Source: an uncultured Desulfovibrio sp.
GTDB taxonomy: Bacteria > Desulfobacterota > Desulfovibrionia > Desulfovibrionales > Desulfovibrionaceae
Length of the DNA stretch: 50,108 bases
Assembly: GCA_947038175.1 (NCBI GenBank)
Contig: CAMQVJ010000011.1
Span: 1-50,108, forward strand
Direction of reading: 5' to 3'
Part shown: positions 28,476 to 36,998 of the stretch, piece by piece
Numbering within the stretch: the first letter of the stretch is position 1
Layout of the letters: each line of letters starts with the position of its first letter
Notes under the pieces: model-generated
Database searches by the model: none
Told to the model about the DNA's origin: nothing
What the model saw: the letters and a program-made list of their open reading frames with translations, nothing else
Position numbers and translations under genes: made by a program

Positions 28476-29537
28476 ATGTTAAATAAGAACAAAAACCAAG
28501 AAGATATCAACGCACGAATAGAAGAACTCAAAGCAGTGCAAGAGTATTTGGCAAACATAGAAAATGAATACAATGCCCCATTCAAAAGAGTTTATTTTGA
28601 AATTAGCGGTACTTGCAATGCTATCTGCCCATGGTGTGAACGTGGAGCACGAGCACGCAAGCTACTCCCACCACTTCCACCTTCTCAATCTCCAACATTC
28701 ATTAGTCTAGACACATTTACCCATCGTCTTCAAGATTTACTCCAACGTAAAATTATAGACAGCGACGCAAGTATCCATTTATATAACTGGGGAGAACCTT
28801 TACTCCACCCTCATTTCAACGAGATTGTCACTATTACTAAAGAACTTGGCTTATCTTGCGGCATAAGCACTAATGGTTCTCATGTTTTTGATAATCCTCC
28901 GGACCTCAGTCATCTAAGCCATTTATGCCTTTCGATGCCAGGTTTTAGCCAAGCATCTTATGACCATGCCCACGGATTTCCCTTTGAAAATACCATCAAA
29001 AATATAAAAACACTCATTTTAACTGCAAAAGCAGCAGGTTGCCCACCTTCCGCTATTTATATTTATGGGCATATATATCGACATAACCAACACGAAGTGC
29101 CATTATTGAAGAAATTTGCCAAAGAGCTAGGCGTGACTCTTCAGCTTTGTGCAGCAAATTTCAATGCTTTCACTTTCTTTACAGAATACTTACAAGGCAA
29201 ACTTCCACCCAAAACACTAGCGAAAGCAAAGCAAGATTTATTTTTATTTGACCCAGAAAAACTAAAAGGCCTACGTCCAATTGACTATCAATGCCCACAA
29301 TTCAATTACCTCACACTTTCCCACACGGGCAAAATGAGTACATGCTGTGGAACACAGCTTGGTATTAAAGAGGAATACGAATTTCTTGACTTTGATGAGT
29401 ACCCAAACCTAAGCTTAAAGGATATATACAAAATGAGAAAAAATAGTCCCGCCTGCGTACACTGCCAAAACAATTCTTTAGACTGGCTCGTAAACAACTA
29501 TGACAAAGTCATCGACTCCTCCTTAGCCTCAGAGTAA
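28476..29537 (+). CDS. Radical SAM protein with C-terminal auxiliary cysteines
   Basis: The 353-residue protein has a radical SAM core with EISGTCNAICPWCERG (CxxxCxxC, about residues 47-54). The SAM-binding strand is YNWGEPLLHP and the later strand is CGISTNGSHVF. The C-terminal region has cysteines in a SPASM-like order (YQCPQF, STCCGTQ, then ACVHCQ). This suggests a second Fe-S cluster, as in dehydrogenase-type or epimerase-type radical SAM enzymes. AAGGAA precedes the ATG. It opens the surface-sugar gene block, which suggests a sugar or lipid-linked substrate, but this is inference from position only. Confidence 0.75.
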   Translation: MLNKNKNQEDINARIEELKAVQEYLANIENEYNAPFKRVYFEISGTCNAICPWCERGARARKLLPPLPPSQSPTFISLDTFTHRLQDLLQRKIIDSDASIHLYNWGEPLLHPHFNEIVTITKELGLSCGISTNGSHVFDNPPDLSHLSHLCLSMPGFSQASYDHAHGFPFENTIKNIKTLILTAKAAGCPPSAIYIYGHIYRHNQHEVPLLKKFAKELGVTLQLCAANFNAFTFFTEYLQGKLPPKTLAKAKQDLFLFDPEKLKGLRPIDYQCPQFNYLTLSHTGKMSTCCGTQLGIKEEYEFLDFDEYPNLSLKDIYKMRKNSPACVHCQNNSLDWLVNNYDKVIDSSLASE

Positions 29538-29654
29538 ACACAATCCCCAAGAACAAGGGGCTTATTTAATTTTACATTAGCCACCTGAAGCGCTTGACAT
29601 AAACGGCTAGCATGCTAAAAATAAAAAGTATTCTGCACATGTGGAGATAATATT

Positions 29655-30800
29655 ATGTTGAGCCCTTCATTATCAAAAATATTCTATACAAAGCCCTCGA
29701 TTGGCGAGCGTGAAGCAGAGCTCGTTGCTGATGCTACGCAAAATGGTTGGGGAGATGCTTGCTACGATTATATACATAAATTTGAGAATGCATTCAAATC
29801 ACACCTCAATGTAAAATACGCAATCGCCACATCAAGCTGTACTGGCGCTCTACACATGGGATTAGCTGCTCTTGATATTGGCAAAGATGATGAAGTCATC
29901 TTAGCAGATATAAACTGGATTGCCAGTGCTGCTCCCATAACATATTTAGGGGCAAGCCCTGTTCTTGTTGATATTCTTGAAGATAGCTGGTGCATTGACC
30001 CTAAAAAAGCAGAAGAGGCTATCACACCAAAAACAAAAGCTATTATTGCCGTGCATTTATACGGTAATTTATGTGCTATGAACGTACTTCTCGCACTTGG
30101 TAAAAAATACAATATCCCCGTTATTGAAGATTCAGCCGAAGCCATTGGTTCCATATATCATGGAAAACATGCAGGCTCCATGGGTACATTTGGCACTTTT
30201 TCCTTCCACGGAACAAAAACAATCACCACGGGCGAAGGTGGCATGTTTGTTACCAATGATGACGCACTCTATGAAAAAGTTCTTACCCTCTCTAATCACG
30301 GTAGAAGTAAATCCCAAACAAAACAATTTTGGCCAGACATGATTGGATTTAAATATAAAATGTCCAATATCCAAGCCGCCATGGGCTGTGCTCAAATGGA
30401 GCGCATTAACGAACTCATAGCTAAAAGAGGTACTATTCTTGCATGGTATAAAGAAGCACTGCAAGACCTGCCTATCGCCATGAATCCTGAACCAGAAAAT
30501 TGCCAAAATGGCGCATGGATGTCCACCATGGTAGTTGATGCCTCTGTTAGATTTGACCGTAACCAACTCTTACAAGAATTTAAAAACAATAATATCGATG
30601 GGCGTGTTTTCTTTTGGCCTTTGTCCATGATTAGTGCTGAGCTTAATTCAGAACACAGCCCAAAAGAGTTTACGCTAAGAAAGCCTAATCCCATGGCATA
30701 TTCACTGTACGAAAGAGCTATCAATTTACCAAGTTATCATGATATAACCAAAGAAGATATTGAAAGAGTTGTAAAATGTGTAAAAAAAATACTAGCATAA
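29655..30800 (+). CDS. DegT/DnrJ/EryC1/StrS sugar aminotransferase, perosamine synthase-like
   Basis: A 381-residue PLP-dependent enzyme. The PLP lysine context GTFSFHGTKTITTGEGGM (lysine at about 187) is that of GDP-perosamine synthases. VEDSAEAIG-type sequence (IEDSAEAIGS) contains the aspartate that contacts the pyridine nitrogen. MSNIQAAMGCAQMERI is a family hallmark. It should transfer an amino group from glutamate to C4 of a nucleotide 4-keto-6-deoxy sugar. The lysine is present, so this is not the RfbH-type 3-dehydrase. GGAG lies 10 bases upstream. An acyltransferase gene follows after 60 bases, a usual pairing for N-acylated amino sugars. No GDP-mannose dehydratase gene is in the window. 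Confidence 0.85.
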   Translation: MLSPSLSKIFYTKPSIGEREAELVADATQNGWGDACYDYIHKFENAFKSHLNVKYAIATSSCTGALHMGLAALDIGKDDEVILADINWIASAAPITYLGASPVLVDILEDSWCIDPKKAEEAITPKTKAIIAVHLYGNLCAMNVLLALGKKYNIPVIEDSAEAIGSIYHGKHAGSMGTFGTFSFHGTKTITTGEGGMFVTNDDALYEKVLTLSNHGRSKSQTKQFWPDMIGFKYKMSNIQAAMGCAQMERINELIAKRGTILAWYKEALQDLPIAMNPEPENCQNGAWMSTMVVDASVRFDRNQLLQEFKNNNIDGRVFFWPLSMISAELNSEHSPKEFTLRKPNPMAYSLYERAINLPSYHDITKEDIERVVKCVKKILA

Positions 30801-30860
30801 TTCTATCATATTTTATCAAGGTCTTCATCAATATTATCACCGGGCACACAAAGGTCGCAC

Positions 30861-31517
30861 ATGACTAAACAATTCATATTATGGGGTGGAACAGGGCAAG
30901 CAAACGTTCTTTATGAAGCCTTACTTGCACAAGAATATGAGGTTGTTGCTATTGTGGACAAGCATCTTATCCCCTCCCCTGTAGAGGGGTTACCTCTTTT
31001 AGTAGGAAAAGAAAGCCTTATGCAATGGCTTTTAACGAACAAAGGAGAATATTATGGGGCGGCAGCAATTGGCGGAGAATACCGAGGGAAAGATCGCCTA
31101 GAAATATTAGCCCTTTTTGCCCTGCTTAATATTAATACCGAAAGTATTATTCACCCTCACGCATTTATTGCCAAAACAGCAACTATTGGCACTGGCTCGC
31201 AAATTCTTGCAAAATCATGTATTTGCGCTAATGCCTCACTAGGGAAAGGAGTTATAGTCAACACAAGTTCGATTGTTGAGCACGACTCTATTATCGAAGA
31301 TGCTGTTCACATAGCACCAGGAGCGACACTGGCAGGATGTACACACATCGGCACACAAAGTTTTATTGGTGCAGGAACAACTATCCTCCCGCGTGTAAAA
31401 ATAGGCAACAACTCTATTATTGGAGCTGGATCTGTAGTCACTTGTGACATCCCTTCTAATGTCATAGCAATTGGCTCCCCTGCAAGAATCGTGAAACTAA
31501 TACAAAAAAGTAAATAA
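30861..31517 (+). CDS. NeuD/PglD-type sugar O/N-acyltransferase
   Basis: The 218-residue protein has an N-terminal Rossmann-like domain (FILWGGTGQANVLYEALLAQ) and a C-terminal left-handed beta-helix. The helix has hexapeptide repeats (IGTGSQILAKSCICANASLG, then IGAGTTILPRVKIGNNSIIGAGSVV). The family acylates amino sugars using acetyl- or other acyl-CoA. The histidine in VEHDSIIED is where the family's catalytic base is expected. It lies 60 bases after the aminotransferase gene, whose product it probably acylates. AAAGG is upstream of the ATG. Confidence 0.82.
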   Translation: MTKQFILWGGTGQANVLYEALLAQEYEVVAIVDKHLIPSPVEGLPLLVGKESLMQWLLTNKGEYYGAAAIGGEYRGKDRLEILALFALLNINTESIIHPHAFIAKTATIGTGSQILAKSCICANASLGKGVIVNTSSIVEHDSIIEDAVHIAPGATLAGCTHIGTQSFIGAGTTILPRVKIGNNSIIGAGSVVTCDIPSNVIAIGSPARIVKLIQKSK

Positions 31518-31557
31518 CGAATAATCCCTCTATTTGTACAAAAAAGGCAGAATATCT

Positions 31558-32292
31558 ATGGACGACAGAAAAGAATTCAAGCAACAAGTAGCGCAAGAAA
31601 TACAAAACATGCACACTAACCAAGAATTGCATACCGCAACAAACACGTGGATACAAGCAAGCCTAAAAGATAATTACTCATATCATTTCAACTGGATGGG
31701 CGTCCCTATCATTCAGTACCCACAAGATATGATGGCAATGCAAGAAATAATTTGGGATGTAAAACCTGATTGTATTATTGAAACGGGTGTCGCTCGTGGA
31801 GGATCTGTTATTTTTTATGCTGCCATGATGAAAATGATGGATATCAAAGGTAAAGTCATCGGCATTGATATTGATATACGTTCTCACAATCGTGAGAGTA
31901 TTGAGGAACACCCTCTATCAAATTCTATCCACCTCATTGAAGGCTCGGCAATTGAAGCGAGCACAATAGAAAAAGTAAAAGTTTTAGCTAAAGATTCTAA
32001 AAAAGTCCTTCTCGTCTTAGACTCCATGCACACCCATGAGCATGTACTTAAAGAATTGGAATTATATACGCCTTTTGTAAAGAAAGGAAGTTATTGCGTT
32101 GTATTTGATACTATTATTGAAGATATGCCAAAAAATACCTATGACAGACCTTGGAATGTGGGCAATAATCCCAAAACAGCTGTTTGGGAATTTCTAAAAT
32201 CCAATGACCGTTTTGAAATCGACACCCCAATTCAAGATAAACTGCAAATAACCGTTGCTCCAGATGGTTATCTCAAATGCATTAAGGACTAG
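31558..32292 (+). CDS. CmcI-like methyltransferase (cephalosporin hydroxylase family)
   Basis: A 244-residue SAM-dependent methyltransferase-like protein. MGVPIIQYPQDMMAMQEIIW, CIIETGVARGGSVIFYAAMM (SAM-binding motif I), GKVIGIDIDIR and VLLVLDSMHTHEHVLKEL are typical of the CmcI/rhamnosyl O-methyltransferase family. It probably O-methylates a sugar of the local polysaccharide. I chose the ATG at 31558 because AGGCAG lies about 8-10 bases upstream; the in-frame TTG at 31534 has no ribosome site. The gene ends 4 bases before rfbF. Confidence 0.8.
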   Translation: MDDRKEFKQQVAQEIQNMHTNQELHTATNTWIQASLKDNYSYHFNWMGVPIIQYPQDMMAMQEIIWDVKPDCIIETGVARGGSVIFYAAMMKMMDIKGKVIGIDIDIRSHNRESIEEHPLSNSIHLIEGSAIEASTIEKVKVLAKDSKKVLLVLDSMHTHEHVLKELELYTPFVKKGSYCVVFDTIIEDMPKNTYDRPWNVGNNPKTAVWEFLKSNDRFEIDTPIQDKLQITVAPDGYLKCIKD

Positions 32293-32296
32293 AACT

Positions 32297-33076
32297 ATGC
32301 AAACTGTTATCCTTTGTGGCGGGCTTGGAACAAGGCTTCGTGAAGAAACAGAGTTTCGCCCTAAGCCTATGGTGCCTGTAGGTGGCTACCCTATTATATG
32401 GCATATAATGAAAACATATGCCCATTATGGGCATACAGATTTTGTTCTTGCCCTTGGTTATAAAGGGGAAATGATTAAAGATTATTTCGTCAATTATGAA
32501 TGGATGAATAACGATATCACCCTTGAACTGGGTAAACCAGAAAGCTTGGAAATGCATAAACGCCATTCAGAAACAGGTTGGAAAGTTACCCTCGCAAATA
32601 CAGGTGCAGAGAACCTCAAGGGTAGCCGTTTAAAGCAGGTTGAAAAATATATAAAAGGTGACACTTTTATGATGACTTATGGTGATGGTGTTGCCGATAT
32701 TGATATCAATGCTCTTCTTGATTTTCATAATGCTCACGGCAAACTTGTAACCTTAACTGGTATCAACCCTGCCTCTCAATTTGGCGAGCTCAAGCTTGAA
32801 GGCGATAGGGTTACTTCCTTTTTAGAAAAACCAAAGCATAACACCGGTGGTCTTGTAAGCGGTGGATATTTTGTTTTCAATCGGAAAATATTTGATTATT
32901 TAACAGAAGATGAAGATTGCGATTTAGAATTTGGTGCCATTGAAAAAATAGCCTCTGAAGGTGAACTTATGGCGTATCGTCATACAAAATTTTGGTCTTG
33001 CATGGATACTATTCGTGATACAGAAAGATTGAATAATCTCTGGGACACAAATAAAGCAGAATGGAAAGTTTGGTAA
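32297..33076 (+). CDS. rfbF: Glucose-1-phosphate cytidylyltransferase
   Basis: The 259-residue protein is a standard-length RfbF. The N-terminal nucleotide-binding loop is ILCGGLGTRLREETEFRPKP, with VPVGGYPIIWHIM and FMMTYGDGVADIDI following. It makes CDP-glucose from CTP and glucose 1-phosphate, the committed step of CDP-hexose pathways. I chose the ATG at 32297 (AAGGAC upstream) over an in-frame start at 32255 inside the previous gene. The stop overlaps the rfbG start by one base (TAATG), so the genes are translationally coupled. Confidence 0.95.
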   Translation: MQTVILCGGLGTRLREETEFRPKPMVPVGGYPIIWHIMKTYAHYGHTDFVLALGYKGEMIKDYFVNYEWMNNDITLELGKPESLEMHKRHSETGWKVTLANTGAENLKGSRLKQVEKYIKGDTFMMTYGDGVADIDINALLDFHNAHGKLVTLTGINPASQFGELKLEGDRVTSFLEKPKHNTGGLVSGGYFVFNRKIFDYLTEDEDCDLEFGAIEKIASEGELMAYRHTKFWSCMDTIRDTERLNNLWDTNKAEWKVW

Positions 33077-34137
33077 TGGACGGCTTTACAAATTTTTATG
33101 CTGGAAAAAAAATATTTTTGACAGGCGGTACGGGTTTTAAAGGCTCTTGGCTTTGTCTTTTGTTGCAATCACTTGGAGCCGAAGTTTTTGATTATTCCTT
33201 AGCTCCTCCCTCAAGCCCTTCCCTGTGGGAACTGGCAAATATTGAAAAAAGCATTACTCATAAGCAGGCAAACATACTTGACCGAGAAACACTGAAGCAA
33301 TCCATAAACGATATCAAACCCGATATGCTTTTTCATCTTGCCGCTCAATCTTTAGTACGCCCATCCTATGATGCGCCGTATGATACGTTAGAAACTAATA
33401 TTATGGGAACAGCTTCTGTTTTAGACGCTGCCCTTTCCTGCCCTTCTGTGCATTCCACGCTCATCATAACAAGCGATAAATGTTACGAAAATACGGAAAA
33501 ACCTTCCCCATATACCGAAGAAAATCGCATGGGTGGCTATGACCCGTATTCTGCAAGTAAGGGCTGTGCGGAACTCATCACGCATGCCTACAGAAAAAGT
33601 TTTGTCAATACGACAGAAAAAGGTTTAGCAACTGTTCGTGCTGGCAATGTCATTGGTGGCGGTGATTTTGCCGTTGATAGACTTATTCCCGATATGGTGA
33701 GGGCTTTTTGCAAAAACGAAGCGGTTAACCTTCGATATCCTCACGCAACACGACCATGGCAACATGTACTTGAGCCTTTGCATGGCTACCTCATACTTGC
33801 AAAAGAGCTATACCAAAATCCTGACGCCTATAGCGAAGCATGGAACTTTGGGCCTCTCAAAAATGAAGCCCATACTGTTGAAGAAGTGGTTAAACTTTTC
33901 TCTAAAGAATGGGGACAAAATGCGAAATATACTATTGATACGAATGCCCAAGCCCATGAAGCGCATTTTTTAGGGCTTGATTGTCAAAAAGCAGAAACAA
34001 GACTAAACTGGGCGCCTCGTCTCAATTTCCTTGAAGGCATTGAGTGGACGGCTGAATGGTACAAAGCATGGAATAAGGGTAATGATATAAAATACTTATG
34101 CTTCACCCAGATTCAAAAATTCATGGAAACGCGATGA
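33076..34137 (+). CDS. rfbG: CDP-glucose 4,6-dehydratase
   Basis: The 353-residue extended short-chain dehydrogenase has the NAD-binding loop FLTGGTGFKGSWL (about 15-27), HLAAQSLVRPSYDAP, the catalytic threonine/serine strand TLIITSDKCYEN and the YSASK catalytic Tyr/Lys pair (DPYSASKGCAEL). It converts CDP-glucose to CDP-4-keto-6-deoxyglucose. I chose the ATG at 33076, which overlaps the rfbF stop and has GGAAAG 7 bases upstream, over an ATG 15 bases earlier. The end overlaps the next gene by four bases (ATGA). Confidence 0.95.
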   Translation: MDGFTNFYAGKKIFLTGGTGFKGSWLCLLLQSLGAEVFDYSLAPPSSPSLWELANIEKSITHKQANILDRETLKQSINDIKPDMLFHLAAQSLVRPSYDAPYDTLETNIMGTASVLDAALSCPSVHSTLIITSDKCYENTEKPSPYTEENRMGGYDPYSASKGCAELITHAYRKSFVNTTEKGLATVRAGNVIGGGDFAVDRLIPDMVRAFCKNEAVNLRYPHATRPWQHVLEPLHGYLILAKELYQNPDAYSEAWNFGPLKNEAHTVEEVVKLFSKEWGQNAKYTIDTNAQAHEAHFLGLDCQKAETRLNWAPRLNFLEGIEWTAEWYKAWNKGNDIKYLCFTQIQKFMETR

Positions 34138-34685
34138 ATATCCATACAACTCCCCTTGAAGGCTTATACTGTCTAGAAGCAAGTCCCTTTTCTGATAAGA
34201 GAGGTGCTTTTGCTCGGATTTTTTGCCAAGATGAATTGAAGCAAATGGGACTATCCATGTCCATAGCGCAAATGAATATTTCTTTAACATATAAAAAGGG
34301 TGCGCTTCGTGGTATGCATTATCAAGTTCCGCCCTATGCAGAAATAAAAATAGTGAGATGTTTGCAAGGTTCATGCTACGATGTAGCCATTGATTTACGC
34401 AAAGACTCCCCTACTTTTTTGCAATACCATGCAGAAATTTTATCTGCTGAAAATGGCAAAGCGCTTTATATTCCGAAAGGTTTTGCACATGGTTTTCAAA
34501 CACTTGAAGACAATACTCAACTTTTATATGCCCATTCAGAACTTTACGCACCGCATGCCGAGGCAGCTTTGCACTATAACGATCCTCGTATCAATATTGA
34601 CTGGCAACTTCCTATCACTGAATGCTCCGATCGAGACGAAAACCACCCCTTTATCCAAAATAATTTTATGGGAATCACTCTATGA
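34134..34685 (+). CDS. RmlC-like nucleotide-sugar 3,5-epimerase
   Basis: The 183-residue cupin enzyme matches dTDP-4-keto-rhamnose 3,5-epimerases. ALRGMHYQVPP supplies the catalytic histidine. EIKIVRCLQGSCYDVAIDLR and YIPKGFAHGFQTL are conserved, and the Tyr-containing LYAPHAEAALHYNDP segment is present. In this cassette it more likely acts on CDP-4-keto-6-deoxyglucose than on a dTDP sugar; that is inference from the neighbours. The ATG at 34134 overlaps the rfbG stop and its own stop overlaps the methyltransferase start, both as ATGA, indicating coupling. Confidence 0.88.
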   Translation: MNIHTTPLEGLYCLEASPFSDKRGAFARIFCQDELKQMGLSMSIAQMNISLTYKKGALRGMHYQVPPYAEIKIVRCLQGSCYDVAIDLRKDSPTFLQYHAEILSAENGKALYIPKGFAHGFQTLEDNTQLLYAHSELYAPHAEAALHYNDPRINIDWQLPITECSDRDENHPFIQNNFMGITL

Positions 34686-35911
34686 AATGTCGTCATTGCC
34701 AACAAGAACTGAGCCATATTTTTGCTCATTTACATCATCAGCCAGCATCAAATTCTTTTTTAACAGAAGCACAACTACAAGAAGCGGAGATGTATTTTCC
34801 CCTTAAACTTTTTGTTTGTGAAAATTGTTATCTTGTGCAGGTTGATGAATATAAAAGCTGTGAAGATATTTTTAATAACGATTATGTGTATTTTTCCTCC
34901 ATGTCGAGTTCATGGCTGCAACACGCTGAAAAGTATGTTCATATGATGATTAATCGCTTCGCTTTGAATAAAAATTCTCACGTTGTGGAAATAGCTTCAA
35001 ATGATGGATATCTCTTACAATATTTCCAGAATGCGAATATACCCTGTCTAGGAATAGAACCCACTCACTCAACAGCTTGTGTTGCAAAAGAAAAAGGCAT
35101 CGAAACATTAGAAGAATTTTTCTGTGTGGAATTGGCACAATCCTTAGCAAAAACACGCAAAAAAGCAGACCTCATTCTAGGCAATAATGTTTTAGCTCAT
35201 GTTCCTGATATCAATGACTTTGTTGCTGCGTTACCTTTATTACTTAATAATAATGGCATCAGCACCTTTGAATTTCCCCATCTGCTCAAACTTATGGACG
35301 GGAATCAATTTGATACTATTTATCAGGAACACTATTCCTATTTATCTTTTTCAACGGTTTGCAGAATCTTTGAATCCCAAAATATGCGTATTTTTGATGT
35401 GGAGGAACTCCCAACCCATGGTGGTTCTTTACGAATATTTGCGTGTCGTACAGACGGCACAATGCATAAACAAACACCTGCTGTTTCTCGTTTATTAGAA
35501 GAAGAGAAACAACGAGGTATGTTAACAATAGAATTTTACCATGGATTTCAAACTCAAATTGAAAAAACAAAAAATGCTTTGCTTTTGTTTTTATTAGAAC
35601 AAAAACGTTTAGGCAAAAAAGTAGTTGCCTATGGTGCAGCGGCCAAAGGGAATACCTTTTTAAATCTATGTGGTGTAAAGCCCGACCTTATTTCTTTTTG
35701 TGTAGATAAAGCACCGAGCAAGCAGAATAAATTCATGCCAGGTTCTCATATCCCCATCTACGAGCCTCAAAAACTCTATGAAAAAAAAGCGGATTATATC
35801 CTCATACTTCCTTGGAATATCAAGCAGGAAATCATGGAAGAATACTCTGCCCTTCGAGAAAACGGTACACAATTTGTCGTCGCCATTCCTGAGCTTCATG
35901 TCTACAAGTAA
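34682..35911 (+). CDS. Nucleotide-sugar 3-C-methyltransferase
   Basis: The 409-residue protein has the three-part layout of TylC3/NovU-type sugar C-methyltransferases. The N-terminal zinc-binding module has MKCRHCQQ and LFVCENCYLVQ (two CxxC pairs). The central SAM-binding domain has VVEIASNDGYLLQYF. The C-terminal domain has GAAAKGNTFLNLCGV and FCVDKAPSKQNKFMPGSHIPI. These enzymes methylate C3 of a 4-keto-6-deoxy nucleotide sugar. It is the last gene of the cassette, so the predicted product is a CDP-linked 3-C-methyl-6-deoxyhexose. The end is convergent with pdxT. Confidence 0.87.
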   Translation: MKCRHCQQELSHIFAHLHHQPASNSFLTEAQLQEAEMYFPLKLFVCENCYLVQVDEYKSCEDIFNNDYVYFSSMSSSWLQHAEKYVHMMINRFALNKNSHVVEIASNDGYLLQYFQNANIPCLGIEPTHSTACVAKEKGIETLEEFFCVELAQSLAKTRKKADLILGNNVLAHVPDINDFVAALPLLLNNNGISTFEFPHLLKLMDGNQFDTIYQEHYSYLSFSTVCRIFESQNMRIFDVEELPTHGGSLRIFACRTDGTMHKQTPAVSRLLEEEKQRGMLTIEFYHGFQTQIEKTKNALLLFLLEQKRLGKKVVAYGAAAKGNTFLNLCGVKPDLISFCVDKAPSKQNKFMPGSHIPIYEPQKLYEKKADYILILPWNIKQEIMEEYSALRENGTQFVVAIPELHVYK

Positions 35912-35957
35912 AAACAAAAAGCTATTTCAACTGGCAAGGAAAAGACATTTTCACGCT

Positions 35958-36908
35958 TTAATGCGCACGTTGGAGCGTATTTTTAGCTTCCTTCACAAGC
36001 CATTTATGAAAAAGTAAATCACTTGATAGCTCAGGGTGAAAAGAACACGCCACCATATTATCTTGTTGCACCGCTAGAATCTTATCCTCTTGCTGGGCTA
36101 AGATTCGCACATTATTTTCCACAGAAAATATCTGCGGAGCTCGAATAAAAATAGCAGGAAAAAGATAGGCTTCATTTTCAACCATTTGCATAGCTTCTAT
36201 AGTTTGCGTGCCTTGCATACCTTGAGCACATGCAAAAGCCACGGGTATCTGAATAGGAATATGACTGCTAAAACTCTCTTTTTGTCTACCAAAGGCGTTG
36301 CGTTCAACAACAATATCCATAAGCCCAAGACGTGCTTGATCTGGGTGACTTTTTATCTCTTTGGCGAGTAAAATAAGTCCTGCGCAGGTTGCTAAAATAG
36401 GAATATTTTGCTGACACAGCTCTTTTAGTGGCTCTAATAAACCTTGCTCACAAAGCAGTTTTATCATCACCGTACTTTCACCACCAGGCAAAATAAGTCC
36501 CTGAATATTTTCTAAATCCTTGGTTTGGCGTATTTCGATCGGCTTTGCACCGCATTTATGGATAGCAATACAATGCTCAGAAAAAGCGCCTTGTAAAGCA
36601 AGCACTCCAATTCTGATTTCCTGTTCCTTATTCGTTTCTTTCCCAGAGCTTAATTCAGAATTACAGGAAACGTGTGCAGAGGAAAGATTATGCATGGCAT
36701 GGATTAAACCCATGGAAGAATTTTCAGCTAAAGACTGACTAGCTGAAGACTGACTAGCTAAAGACTGCCTAAGACCTACGCCAGCCCCCACGTTCTCGGT
36801 AAGGCTTGCGCCAATATTCGGAATAAACGTAACGCCAACAGAATCTTCTCCATTGGCGTCACTAATGGTTTTATCGAGATGATTTTGAGTGCTTTTTCTG
36901 TTTGACAT
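35958..36908 (-). CDS. pdxT: Pyridoxal 5'-phosphate synthase glutaminase subunit, N-terminally extended
   Basis: Residues from about 98 onward are a typical PdxT: IRIGVLALQGAFSEH, LPGGESTVMIKLL, the nucleophile cysteine in ILATCAGLILLA and the His/Glu pair in CSFHPELSSD. PdxT releases ammonia from glutamine and passes it to PdxS. The total of 316 residues is about 100 more than usual. The extension is low-complexity and contains a 5-residue Ser/Ala/Gln repeat encoded by a 15-bp tandem repeat. The ATG at 36908 has GAGGT 7 bases upstream, which supports the long form. It lies 90 bases after pdxS on the same strand. Confidence 0.92.
   Translation of the reverse strand: MSNRKSTQNHLDKTISDANGEDSVGVTFIPNIGASLTENVGAGVGLRQSLASQSSASQSLAENSSMGLIHAMHNLSSAHVSCNSELSSGKETNKEQEIRIGVLALQGAFSEHCIAIHKCGAKPIEIRQTKDLENIQGLILPGGESTVMIKLLCEQGLLEPLKELCQQNIPILATCAGLILLAKEIKSHPDQARLGLMDIVVERNAFGRQKESFSSHIPIQIPVAFACAQGMQGTQTIEAMQMVENEAYLFPAIFIRAPQIFSVENNVRILAQQEDKILAVQQDNMVACSFHPELSSDLLFHKWLVKEAKNTLQRAH
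36726..36770. repeat. 15-bp tandem repeat inside the pdxT extension
   Basis: Three units of AGCT(A/G)AAGACTG(A/C)CT (36726, 36741, 36756) encode SLASQ/SSASQ/SLAEN on the minus strand. Confidence 0.9.
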
Positions 36909-36998
36909 AATAATGACCTCTATTTTTATAAAAGAAAAAAAGTGAAACAAAAAAAGACAAATTCATCAATTTTATATATTACCAACAATTTTTATATC

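Noticed and set aside
29655..30800. RfbH-type CDP-4-keto-6-deoxyglucose 3-dehydrase, suggested by nearby rfbF and rfbG
   Set aside because: The PLP lysine is present (FHGTKT) and the Fe-S cysteines of RfbH are absent, so it is an aminotransferase.
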